NCBI GenBank assembly: GCA_016183835.1
Contig: JACPDV010000381.1
Span: 1 to 5,991, forward strand
DNA from: Armatimonadota bacterium
Lineage (GTDB): Bacteria; Armatimonadota; UBA10988
Length of the DNA: 5,991 nt
Reading direction: 5' to 3'
The notes under the pieces were generated by a model. That model worked only from the letters and a program-made list of their open reading frames with translations. It searched no databases and was not told the origin of the DNA. Positions 1 through 5,284 of this stretch are shown here, piece after piece; the first letter of the stretch is position 1, and each line of letters begins with the position of its first letter. Both the position numbers and the translations under genes were made by a program.

Positions 1-1
1 G

Positions 2-130
2 GTGGCGCTGCGCAATGCGGTGGTCACCCTGTTCCGCAGTCGGCTGGTGGGCAGCTTCGCCAGGACCAGGCGGTTCTACCAGTCTTCCGTGGAGCTCAGT
101 CTCGCCTTGATCGGAGCCGCTCGACTATGA
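2..130 (+). CDS. C-terminal end of a transposase-like protein (partial, 5' end outside window)
   Basis: An open frame enters from the left edge and ends at TGA 128-130, giving 42 visible residues (starting VALRNAVVTLFRSRLVG and ending SLALIGAARL). The ALRNAVVTLFR start, followed by an R-R-F-Y segment and an ALIG-type ending, resembles the extreme C-terminus of IS4/ISAs1-type DDE transposases, which often read ALRN-x-hydrophobic-LLRR, then LRxxAxxPxxALxLLG. This is recall of a family pattern over a very short piece, and no catalytic residue lies inside the window. The palindrome array beginning 34 bases downstream is compatible with the end of a mobile element, but no matching terminal inverted repeat can be tested here. 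It could instead be the tail of an unrelated protein. The frame has no visible defect, so whether the whole gene is intact is unknown. Confidence 0.45.
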   Translation: MALRNAVVTLFRSRLVGSFARTRRFYQSSVELSLALIGAARL

Positions 131-156
131 AACAGCCCTGGGGGTGTTGGACACGC

Positions 157-298
157 CGTGTGGCACGGGCAGTCCGCTGCCCATGTCCGGGCCGTAGCAG
201 CGCCTGCTACACAGAGCACGGGTGGCCGACTGCCCATGTCTGGTCCGAACGGGCGCCTGCTCACCAGAACACGGGCAGCGGACCGCCCGTGCCACACG
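157..298. repeat. Three 22-bp palindromes at 53-bp period inside a 7-bp outer inverted repeat
   Basis: Three imperfect palindromes of 22 bp (9-bp arms, 4-bp loop) lie at 164-185, 217-238 and 270-291, starting exactly 53 bp apart. The left arms are CACGGGCAG, CACGGGTGG and CACGGGCAG. The right arms are CTGCCCATG, CTGCCCATG and CCGCCCGTG. The two 31-bp linkers (186-216 and 239-269) are also related, with about 21 of 31 positions identical, sharing GCGCCTGCT. The array is therefore a degenerate tandem repeat of two full units plus a partial third. The ends form an outer inverted repeat, CGTGTGG at 157-163 and CCACACG at 292-298. Extended, arms 157-186 and 269-298 match as inverted repeats at 28 of 30 positions. 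GC-rich palindromes of the GTGGCACGGGC type are, to my recollection, dispersed in many copies in some Planctomycetota and related genomes. Function is unknown; structured RNA, transcription termination or REP-like mobility are possible. Confidence 0.85.
194..210. repeat. Perfect small hairpin within the first repeat linker
   Basis: GTAGCAG (194-200) and CTGCTAC (204-210) are perfect inverted copies separated by CGC. The structure sits inside the first linker of the palindrome array. In the second linker the left arm is not conserved (the equivalent bases read roughly GAACGGG), so the hairpin is specific to unit 1. It may have formed by drift rather than be part of the ancestral unit. Confidence 0.6.
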
Positions 299-332
299 AG
301 CGCTCGACTTGGAGGGGCGGGCGTCGTTGAAC

Positions 333-360
333 CTGACTTGAACGTCTCGAAGTGTGCTAT
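333..360 (+). promoter_or_regulatory. Weak sigma70-like promoter candidate for the prepilin-like gene
   Basis: CTGACT at 333-338 matches four of six positions of TTGACA. TGCTAT at 355-360 matches three of six of TATAAT, with a 16-base spacer. The pair lies about 66 bases before the start at 427, in the least GC-rich part of the left intergenic region. Two direct copies of TTGAAC (327-332 and 338-343, 11 bases apart, about one helical turn) overlap it and could be a regulator site or chance. The match is weak. Confidence 0.25.
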
Positions 361-413
361 GGCCGGCGGGCGGGGAATGATCCCTTCACGCGGGCTCGTC
401 CCACGCCGCACAC

Positions 414-418
414 GGAGG
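414..418 (+). promoter_or_regulatory. Ribosome binding site GGAGG
   Basis: GGAGG at 414-418 lies 8 bases before ATG 427. It settles the start of the prepilin-like gene: the frame stays open back to GTG 352, but that earlier start would place 25 arginine- and proline-rich residues before the prepilin leader and lacks such a site. Confidence 0.8.
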
Positions 419-426
419 ATAGCGCC

Positions 427-1101
427 ATGGCTACGCGACGTGGGTTCACGCTGATCGAGCTGCTCGTGGTGATCGCGATCATCGCCATTCTGGCGGCGAT
501 CCTGTTCCCCGTCTTCGCCAAGGCGCGGGAGAAGGCCCGGCAGTCGAGCTGCCTGTCGAACGTCAAGCAGCTCACGCTGGGCGTGCTGCAGTATGTGCAG
601 GACTACGACGAGAAGATGCCGGACACGCCCGGCTGGGAGTGCGGCCTGGCGCAGGACGCCACCACGCGGTGGTATGAGCTGGTCCAGCCGTACACGAAGA
701 ACAAGCAGATCGCGGAGTGTCCGAGCACGACGTGGGAGGCCGGATGGACCAAGCTGCCCTCCTGGGCCGGGCAGATCGTGAACTACGGCCAGGGCTGGTG
801 GGCCAACTGCTCCAACGCTGCGCCCTACGAGAAGTCCGGCTACTCCCTCGCCGCCTACAACACGCCGGCCAGCTCCATCGCCATCTGTGACAGTGCGCAC
901 AACGGCGACGGGGCGTCCCGGTGGGAGAAGGTCGCCTTCTCCACGGTCTGCGGCGCGGGGTGCAACCCAGCGCTCCAGACCGACGACTACACGCGCCACA
1001 ACGGTGGCTCCAACATCGGGTTCGTCGACGGCCACGCCAAGTGGAACCGGGCGACGAGCATCGGCGGCCGCTGGGGCACCGACATCAAGAACGGGCCGTA
1101 A
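427..1101 (+). CDS. Prepilin-type protein with N-terminal cleavage/methylation signal and H-x9-DG motif
   Basis: This is a type IV pilin-like or type II secretion pseudopilin-like protein of 224 residues. The leader MATRRG ends at the G6/F7 site expected for prepilin peptidase (PilD type), which would also methylate F7. E11 is the conserved glutamate at position 5 of the mature form. Residues 7-30 form the hydrophobic helix that anchors the protein in the membrane and packs it in a filament. Residues 31-60 (FPVFAKAREKARQ, then SCLSNVKQL) continue the amphipathic helix. The remainder is a globular domain rich in W, Y and C (C72, C98, C128, C154, C175, C179), suggesting disulfides outside the cytoplasm. 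H191 and D201-G202 form the H-x9-DG motif of a prepilin-associated domain (DUF1559-related), within RHNGGSNIGFVDGHAKW. The family is massively expanded in Armatimonadota, Planctomycetota and Lentisphaerota, usually as single genes without assembly genes nearby, as here. The role of these solitary members is not established. Start fixed by GGAGG and the short basic leader. Confidence 0.93.
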   Translation: MATRRGFTLIELLVVIAIIAILAAILFPVFAKAREKARQSSCLSNVKQLTLGVLQYVQDYDEKMPDTPGWECGLAQDATTRWYELVQPYTKNKQIAECPSTTWEAGWTKLPSWAGQIVNYGQGWWANCSNAAPYEKSGYSLAAYNTPASSIAICDSAHNGDGASRWEKVAFSTVCGAGCNPALQTDDYTRHNGGSNIGFVDGHAKWNRATSIGGRWGTDIKNGP

Positions 1102-1114
1102 CGCCACCCGGCGA

Positions 1115-1144
1115 CATCCCGGCGCCGCGCCGGGCGCCGGGATG
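1115..1144. terminator. Strong GC-rich hairpin between convergent genes, probable bidirectional terminator
   Basis: CATCCCGGCGCC (1115-1126) and GGCGCCGGGATG (1133-1144) pair perfectly over 12 bp around a 6-base loop. The hairpin sits between the TAA at 1099-1101 of the prepilin-like gene and the stop of the opposite-strand transporter at 1147-1149, filling nearly the whole 45-base gap. There is no T-run on either side, so it is not a textbook intrinsic terminator. T-less hairpins between convergent genes are common in high-GC bacteria and probably serve as bidirectional terminators or 3' stabilisers. Confidence 0.7.
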
Positions 1145-1146
1145 CC

Positions 1147-2394
1147 CTAGTCCGCCTCGAGCCCGGCCTCCAGCGGCTCCTCGATGGGCCGCTCCGCCGG
1201 CTCGCGGAGGAACAGCAGCGCCGCCACGAACGCCCCCGCCGCCACCCAGCCGCAGACCCAGAACGCCGCGTACAGCCCGCGCCGCCCCGCCAGCGGCAGC
1301 CCCGCCTGGGTGAGGACGCTGACCTTGCCCGCCAGCTCGCTCCCCAGCGCTCCGCCCAGCCCGCCGGCCAGGCTCGCCAAGAGCGCCTGCCCCGTGGCCC
1401 GCAGCCGGTCGGGCACCGTGCGCGCCAGGAAGGCAATCGAGCCGAGGTGCAGCGCAGCGAACGCGAAGGCGTGCAGCGGCTGGCAGCAGACCAGCGCCAC
1501 CCACGGCGGCAGGCGGTGGCTGTAGGCGAACAGCCGCACGGCCGTGGCGCCCAGGCCGAGCAAGATCATCCCCCGCACCCCCACGCGCCGGAGCAGCGGC
1601 CGGCCTACCGCCATCAGCAGGATCTCGGCCACCACCGCCACCGACCAGAAGATCCCGATGTGCCGGTCGCTGACCCCCAGGTCCGCCAGGTAGAGGCTGA
1701 GGAACTGGTAGTAGCCGGCCTGCGCCATCGCGCCGCAGAGCAGGATCAGCACCAGCCGCTTGACCTGTGGGATGCCCGCCACGGTGGCCAGATCGCCCGG
1801 CGCCTCGACGGGCCGCGGCGTGGCCGGCGGCTCCGCCAGGCGCCACACGCGCACCACCAGCAGAAGCGCCAGGAGCGGGAAGGCGATGAACACCAGCCCG
1901 AGCCGGGCGAGGGGCGCCACGGGCGGGTCGTCGCGGAGGAGCAGCGGGAAGAACGTGGCCACCAGCACGAAGCCGAGCGAGCCCCACAGCCGGACGCGGG
2001 CGTAGTGTTCGCCGCCGTGGTCGCCGCGCGCTTTGAGGCTATCGAGGCAGAGGGCGTCGGCGAGCGGAATCAGCGGCGCGCGGAAGAAGCTGAGCAGCGA
2101 GTGGAGGACGAGCAGGACGCCGAGCGTGCGGCCGAACCAGATGGAGCCGAAGGCCAGCGCCGTGCCGACGGCAAGAAGCGCGAGCGCGCCGCGTTTGGCG
2201 CCGGTGCGGTCGGCGGCGCGGCCCCAGAGGAGCGGCGAGAGCACCGCCATCGCGCTCCCGGCGGCGGCCAGCGTGCCGATGGCGTCGTCGTCCAGGCCGC
2301 AGCGGCGGTAGTAGAGATTGAGGTACCCGAGCTGCAGCGCAAAGGGCGCGAAGACGAGGAAGTAGATCTGCTTGTAGGGGCGGTCGGCGGACAC
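1147..2394 (-). CDS. Major facilitator superfamily transporter, MFS_1-like (HcaT/LacY-related) type
   Basis: This 415-residue inner-membrane carrier has about twelve hydrophobic segments in two groups of six, split by a polar loop near residues 190-205 (AEPPATPRPVEAPGD). The first helix begins almost at once (KQIYFLVFAPFALQLGYLNLYY). GRAADRTGAKR at residues 58-68 is the cytoplasmic loop 2-3 signature G-x3-D-x2-G-x-K/R. PLADALCLD (about 110-118) and YARVRLWGSLGF (about 131-142) are characteristic of the MFS_1-like / nucleoside-sugar-phenylpropionate symporter group, which couples uptake to protons. The substrate cannot be read from sequence. Divergence from a glycosidase-like gene makes a sugar or glycoside plausible. 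The start was chosen as GTG 2394, since the frame stays open to 2601 but that would overlap the divergent gene and add a basic, non-conserved tail. No Shine-Dalgarno precedes GTG, and a TACCCT lies six bases upstream. The C-terminus is acidic (IEEPLEAGLEAD). Confidence 0.88.
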   Translation of the reverse strand: MSADRPYKQIYFLVFAPFALQLGYLNLYYRRCGLDDDAIGTLAAAGSAMAVLSPLLWGRAADRTGAKRGALALLAVGTALAFGSIWFGRTLGVLLVLHSLLSFFRAPLIPLADALCLDSLKARGDHGGEHYARVRLWGSLGFVLVATFFPLLLRDDPPVAPLARLGLVFIAFPLLALLLVVRVWRLAEPPATPRPVEAPGDLATVAGIPQVKRLVLILLCGAMAQAGYYQFLSLYLADLGVSDRHIGIFWSVAVVAEILLMAVGRPLLRRVGVRGMILLGLGATAVRLFAYSHRLPPWVALVCCQPLHAFAFAALHLGSIAFLARTVPDRLRATGQALLASLAGGLGGALGSELAGKVSVLTQAGLPLAGRRGLYAAFWVCGWVAAGAFVAALLFLREPAERPIEEPLEAGLEAD

Positions 2395-2479
2395 GCAGGT
2401 AGGGTAGCATCGCCACGCCCGGTCGGCAAGCCGCAGGAGCGTTCGCGTCGCGGCCGAATGCGCCGCACGGGAGACACCC
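2395..2479. promoter_or_regulatory. Divergent intergenic region between transporter and glycosidase-like gene
   Basis: This 85-bp gap must hold the promoters of both divergent genes unless they are transcribed from further away. On the minus strand TACCCT (2401-2406) fits the loose -10 pattern TAnnnT and ends 6 bases before the GTG at 2394. That arrangement would give a leaderless or nearly leaderless transporter mRNA. On the plus strand no clear -10 or -35 pair is visible. No obvious palindromic operator was seen. Confidence 0.35.
2470..2473 (+). promoter_or_regulatory. Ribosome binding site GGAG
   Basis: GGAG (2470-2473) lies 6 bases before ATG 2480 and supports that codon as the start of the glycosidase-like gene. 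The ATG at 2458 is in a different frame. Confidence 0.65.
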
Positions 2480-4237
2480 ATGCCGCCCATCGCCCTGCTC
2501 CTGGCCGCTCTCACCGCGCCGCCGGCCGATCTGCCGCGGGACCGCTGGGAGTTCAAGCTCAAGGACTTCGTGATCGGCGCCTGGTGGGGCCCCGGGCCCA
2601 CCGACGCCGAGGTGAAGCTCTACCGCGAGTGCGGCTTCAACGTGGTCATGACCGGGCGCTACATGGAGCCGGACGGCTACGGCGACCCGGACCGGGTGGC
2701 GCAGGAGCTGGACCTCGCCGGCCGCCACGGGCTGGGCGCTCTGATCGACACCTACACCCTCAACGACAAGCCCTGGGGCGGCAAGGCCGGGCCCTACGAG
2801 CCGCACCCGACTCACCACCCCTCAAGCCTGGTCGAGCTGCAGTGGCTCCACGAGCGGTTCGGCCGGCACCCGGCGCTGGTCGGCTACATGGTCGGCGACG
2901 ATCAGGGCTCCGTCGGCGCCCGCTCCGACGCCTGCACGCGGTTCCTCTTCGAGCAGCCCAAGCCGCACCTCTTCCCCTGGCTCTGCGGCTGGATCGGGGC
3001 GGACAACCTGGCGCAGCACAACAACCCCATCGCCGACCCGCAGCTCTACCCCACCCTCTACTCCTGGGGCTCGCCCGCCGAGGACCTGGCCCGCCAGTAC
3101 ACCGACACTTTCCACGCCTGGTCGCAGCAGTGCCGGCGCCACGGGATCCTGTTCTGGCCGATGATCAACGTCGCCGGGCCGAATGGCGGCGCCCTGCCCA
3201 GCGACTCGCTGGTGCGCTTCCCCGCCTACGCCGCTATCGCCTACGGCGCCGAGGGGCTGTGGTACTTCACCTACAACGGCGGGGCGATCGAGAAGCCGGG
3301 CAGGCACGAGACCGAGGAGCAGGCGCGGGCCGCGCTGACACCGCTCTACCCGGTGGTGCAGCGGATCAACACGCGGCTCGCCGGCTGGGGCCCGCGGCTG
3401 CTCGGCCGGCAGTGCGCGGGGGTCTACGCCACGGCCTTCGGGGCGAAGCTGGCGAGCTGGCCGTTCGCCGAGAGCGTGCCGTCGCTGGCCGCGGCCGCGG
3501 GGCTGGCGGCGCCCGCCGCCGGCAGGCTGGTGGAAGCCCTGGACGCCGATCTGCTGGTGGGGATCCTGACCCGCGCCGGCGAGGCGCCGCTGGCGATGGT
3601 GGTGGACTGCCGGGTCAGCAAGGCGTGGGGCGACCTGCCGGCGCGCGAGGTGGCCGTGAGGTTTGCCCCGGCGGTGCGCGAGGTGGCCGAACCGGGCGGC
3701 GGCACGACCGCCGGCGCGGCGCCGCGGCTGACGCTAGAGGCGGGCGAGGGCCGCCTGCTGGAGCTGCGCGGGGAGGGACTGGAGACCCTGGCGGCGGCCG
3801 AGTCGGCGGCGCGGGAGTCCGAGCCGCAGCCGGTGACAGACGCCGAGCTGCGCGGGATTCGGGCGGCCAAGCTGCGGGTGGACGTCTTCGGCTCGAACGC
3901 CGAGCCGGAGTTCCGGGCGAAATGGATCGAGCTGAACGGCCAGCGCGTGGGGCAGGTGCCGGCCGGCCGCGGCGACGCCTGGGCCCTGACGGCGGTGGAC
4001 CTGGCGCCGGAGCAGCTCGCCCGGGTGCAACGCACGAACGAGCTGACGGTCCGCACCGAGTGTGCCGACGCGTGGAAGTTCGCGCACCTGACGCTGGCGG
4101 TGCAGCTTGCCGACGGGCGGTGGGTGCGGAGCGAGAGCGACCCGCAGGTCCACAGCTCACCGGGCTGGGCGCACACCGAGGGCGAGGCGTGGGGTCCCGA
4201 CGGCGTGGCGGGGCCGGTGCGGGTGACCTTCCGGTAG
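2480..4237 (+). CDS. Glycoside hydrolase-like protein: TIM-barrel-like N-terminal region plus beta-sandwich C-terminal regions
   Basis: This is a 585-residue protein. Residues 1-16 (MPPIALLLAALTAPPA) look like a short export signal but lack the usual basic residue, so export is uncertain. Residues about 25-320 read like a (beta/alpha)8 barrel of the GH42/GH5/GH2 type: FVIGAWWGPGPTDAEV and YRECGFNVVMTG open it, GYMVGDDQG (135-143) sits where related barrels carry G-Y-x-x-x-D-E-P, and GAEGLWYFTYNGG (256-268) resembles the late-barrel G-A-x-G-I-x-Y-F-T-Y strand. Residues about 355-435 (ADLLVGILTRAGEAPLAMVV to GEGRLLELRGEG) resemble the all-beta domain that follows such barrels. Residues about 460-585 form a further beta-rich domain with FGSNAEPEFRAKWIELNG. 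Substrate and activity are unknown. The site normally holding the acid/base glutamate has Asp-Asp-Gln here, so it may be inactive or use another residue. The gene is divergent from an MFS carrier. Residues 330-352 are alanine-rich and could be a linker. Confidence 0.72.
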   Translation: MPPIALLLAALTAPPADLPRDRWEFKLKDFVIGAWWGPGPTDAEVKLYRECGFNVVMTGRYMEPDGYGDPDRVAQELDLAGRHGLGALIDTYTLNDKPWGGKAGPYEPHPTHHPSSLVELQWLHERFGRHPALVGYMVGDDQGSVGARSDACTRFLFEQPKPHLFPWLCGWIGADNLAQHNNPIADPQLYPTLYSWGSPAEDLARQYTDTFHAWSQQCRRHGILFWPMINVAGPNGGALPSDSLVRFPAYAAIAYGAEGLWYFTYNGGAIEKPGRHETEEQARAALTPLYPVVQRINTRLAGWGPRLLGRQCAGVYATAFGAKLASWPFAESVPSLAAAAGLAAPAAGRLVEALDADLLVGILTRAGEAPLAMVVDCRVSKAWGDLPAREVAVRFAPAVREVAEPGGGTTAGAAPRLTLEAGEGRLLELRGEGLETLAAAESAARESEPQPVTDAELRGIRAAKLRVDVFGSNAEPEFRAKWIELNGQRVGQVPAGRGDAWALTAVDLAPEQLARVQRTNELTVRTECADAWKFAHLTLAVQLADGRWVRSESDPQVHSSPGWAHTEGEAWGPDGVAGPVRVTFR

Positions 4238-4241
4238 GCGT

Positions 4242-4260
4242 GCGGGTGCCGTAGCCCCGC
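4242..4260. terminator. Possible weak hairpin between convergent genes
   Basis: GCGGG (4242-4246) and CCCGC (4256-4260) can pair around a 9-base loop in the 23-base gap between the stops of the glycosidase-like gene (4235-4237) and the membrane protein gene (4261-4263). It has no T-run, and the stem is short enough to be chance at this GC content. Confidence 0.22.
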
Positions 4261-5214
4261 TCACGCCAGCTCGTGCTCCAGGCCCGCGTGGGCCGGCGAG
4301 TGGCCCAGCTCGAGGGTGCTGACTTCCTGTCCCTGCCCCGTCTGCAACCCGGCGCTCAGGTAGCCCTCGTGACAGACCCGGCAGCGGTGGATCCGCCACA
4401 CGATGCGGGACGTCTGCCGCGCGATCTCCTTCTGCTGGGGCTTCAGCCGCTCGATCAGCGACTGCACGTCGCTGACCCGGCCGTCCTTGGCCCATTCGCG
4501 CAGGCGCTCGAGCTGCTCCTTGCCGGACGCCAGGGCCGCCTCCAGCTCCTGCTGGTGGGCGGCGAGGCCAGTCTCGTCGCCCTTGCGGACCTTGCGCGGC
4601 TGGACCCCGGCGGGCAACACCCCGAACGTCTTGGAGCGCATGTAGACCTGGCAGCGGCTGCAGTAGGGCACGGTCTTGAGGACCGCCGGCGCGACCACGC
4701 CGCCGCCTGCGAAGCCGAGCAGCTCGAGCGCGCGCACGCCGTAGCCCCACGCGCCGAGTGGGCTGCCGGCCTCCTTGCCCTGTTCCGCGAACGCGAACGA
4801 GCGGGTCATGTGATCGAACCACTCCCAGAAGCTCGGGGCGTACTTCACGCGGATCGAGCCGCGCTCCACGAGCGCCGCGACCAGCCGCTCGAAACGGTGG
4901 AACTCGATGAACTGAGCGATGAAGTAGGCCGCGACCTGGAGGAAGAGGATGGTCCACAGCAGCCGGCCCGAGATCCTGACCCCGGTCTTCCGGGAAGCGA
5001 TGCTGTAGCCCAGGCCGGCCACGAGGCCCACGATCAGCGGGCCGATCGGGATCACGTAGTCCGCGTACCAGCCCATGATGTTGGCGTCGTCGCTCACGCC
5101 CGCCAGGTACCAGACGCCGACGAGCGTCAGCGCGGTGGTGATCAGCCCGCCGAGGAGGACCGGGAGGACGCTCCGGCGCGGTGGGATGAGGCTGGTGTCC
5201 GGGGTGTCGGCCAT
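4261..5214 (-). CDS. Four-helix membrane protein with two CxxC pairs, unknown function
   Basis: I do not recognise this 317-residue protein. After a polar N-terminus (MADTPDTSLIPPRRS) there are hydrophobic segments at about 17-38, 54-74, 84-104 and 157-180. Segment 105-156 is rich in aromatic and charged residues (FHRFERLVAALVERGS, FWEWFDHMTRSFAFAEQGKE). Immediately after the fourth helix comes YCSRCQVYM, with C185 and C188. A charged helical stretch at 215-275 (QQELEAALASGKEQLERLRE, then SLIERLKPQQKEI) is followed by HRCRVCHEG with C278 and C281. The two CxxC pairs are 90 residues apart, with the second arm after a probable helical hairpin, and could form one zinc site of zinc-ribbon type or a redox pair. 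Starting with a cytoplasmic N-terminus, four helices would put the cysteine domain in the cytoplasm. ATG 5214 is preceded by GGAG (5223-5226) at 8 bases. The 70-base gap to the upstream glycosidase-like gene permits co-transcription. Confidence 0.82.
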   Translation of the reverse strand: MADTPDTSLIPPRRSVLPVLLGGLITTALTLVGVWYLAGVSDDANIMGWYADYVIPIGPLIVGLVAGLGYSIASRKTGVRISGRLLWTILFLQVAAYFIAQFIEFHRFERLVAALVERGSIRVKYAPSFWEWFDHMTRSFAFAEQGKEAGSPLGAWGYGVRALELLGFAGGGVVAPAVLKTVPYCSRCQVYMRSKTFGVLPAGVQPRKVRKGDETGLAAHQQELEAALASGKEQLERLREWAKDGRVSDVQSLIERLKPQQKEIARQTSRIVWRIHRCRVCHEGYLSAGLQTGQGQEVSTLELGHSPAHAGLEHELA

Positions 5215-5222
5215 GACGGTGT

Positions 5223-5226
5223 CTCC
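5223..5226 (-). promoter_or_regulatory. Ribosome binding site GGAG (minus strand)
   Basis: The plus-strand CTCC reads GGAG on the minus strand and lies 8 bases before ATG 5214. It supports that start for the four-helix membrane protein and indicates the gene is translated independently of the upstream gene. Confidence 0.6.
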
Positions 5227-5284
5227 ACGGCCGCCTGATCGATTGGCCCTTCGGCGGACCAGTCCTTCCCGGCACGGGAGCGCG

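Larger units (their letters stand above)
131..426. other. Intergenic region with palindrome array and 5' region of the prepilin-like gene
   Basis: This stretch of just under 300 bases has no convincing gene. Short open frames on both strands are low-complexity translations of the palindrome array (for example peptides with WHGRSA), a typical false-gene signature of such repeats. The left part (157-298) is the repeat array. The right part (about 300-426) is less GC-rich than its surroundings and carries a weak promoter candidate and the ribosome binding site of the prepilin-like gene. Confidence 0.7.

Noticed and set aside
164..291. CRISPR-like reading of the array (22-bp repeats with 31-bp spacers)
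   Set aside because: The linkers are related to each other (about 21 of 31 identical), the repeats themselves vary, there are only three units and no cas genes. It is a degenerate tandem palindrome repeat.
352..426. Earlier GTG start for the prepilin-like gene
   Set aside because: A prepilin leader is short and basic directly before GFTLIE, and GGAGG is placed for ATG 427. The extension is non-conserved-looking arginine- and proline-rich sequence.
76..1107. Minus-strand open frame of 343 codons over the palindrome array and the prepilin-like gene
   Set aside because: It is antisense to the well-supported prepilin-like gene, arginine-, alanine- and proline-rich, and matches no recognised family.
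2395..2601. N-terminal extension of the MFS gene up to 2601
   Set aside because: It would overlap the divergent glycosidase-like gene by more than 100 bases and adds a basic, alanine- and serine-rich tail without membrane character.
1447..4254. Very long plus-strand open frame (about 935 codons) across the transporter and glycosidase-like genes
   Set aside because: Its translation is dominated by R, A, G, Q and E in low-complexity runs, it lies antisense to the clear MFS gene, and then runs out of frame with the glycosidase-like gene. It is a GC-driven shadow.
4273..5238. Plus-strand open frame of about 320 codons opposite the four-helix membrane protein
   Set aside because: The minus strand has a ribosome binding site, plausible membrane segments and paired cysteines. 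The plus-strand translation is a charged, low-complexity shadow.
5267..5279. Small hairpin TCCCG-GCA-CGGGA between the two right-hand minus-strand genes
   Set aside because: A 5-bp stem is expected by chance at this GC content, and no T-run follows. It is not enough to call a terminator that would split a possible operon.
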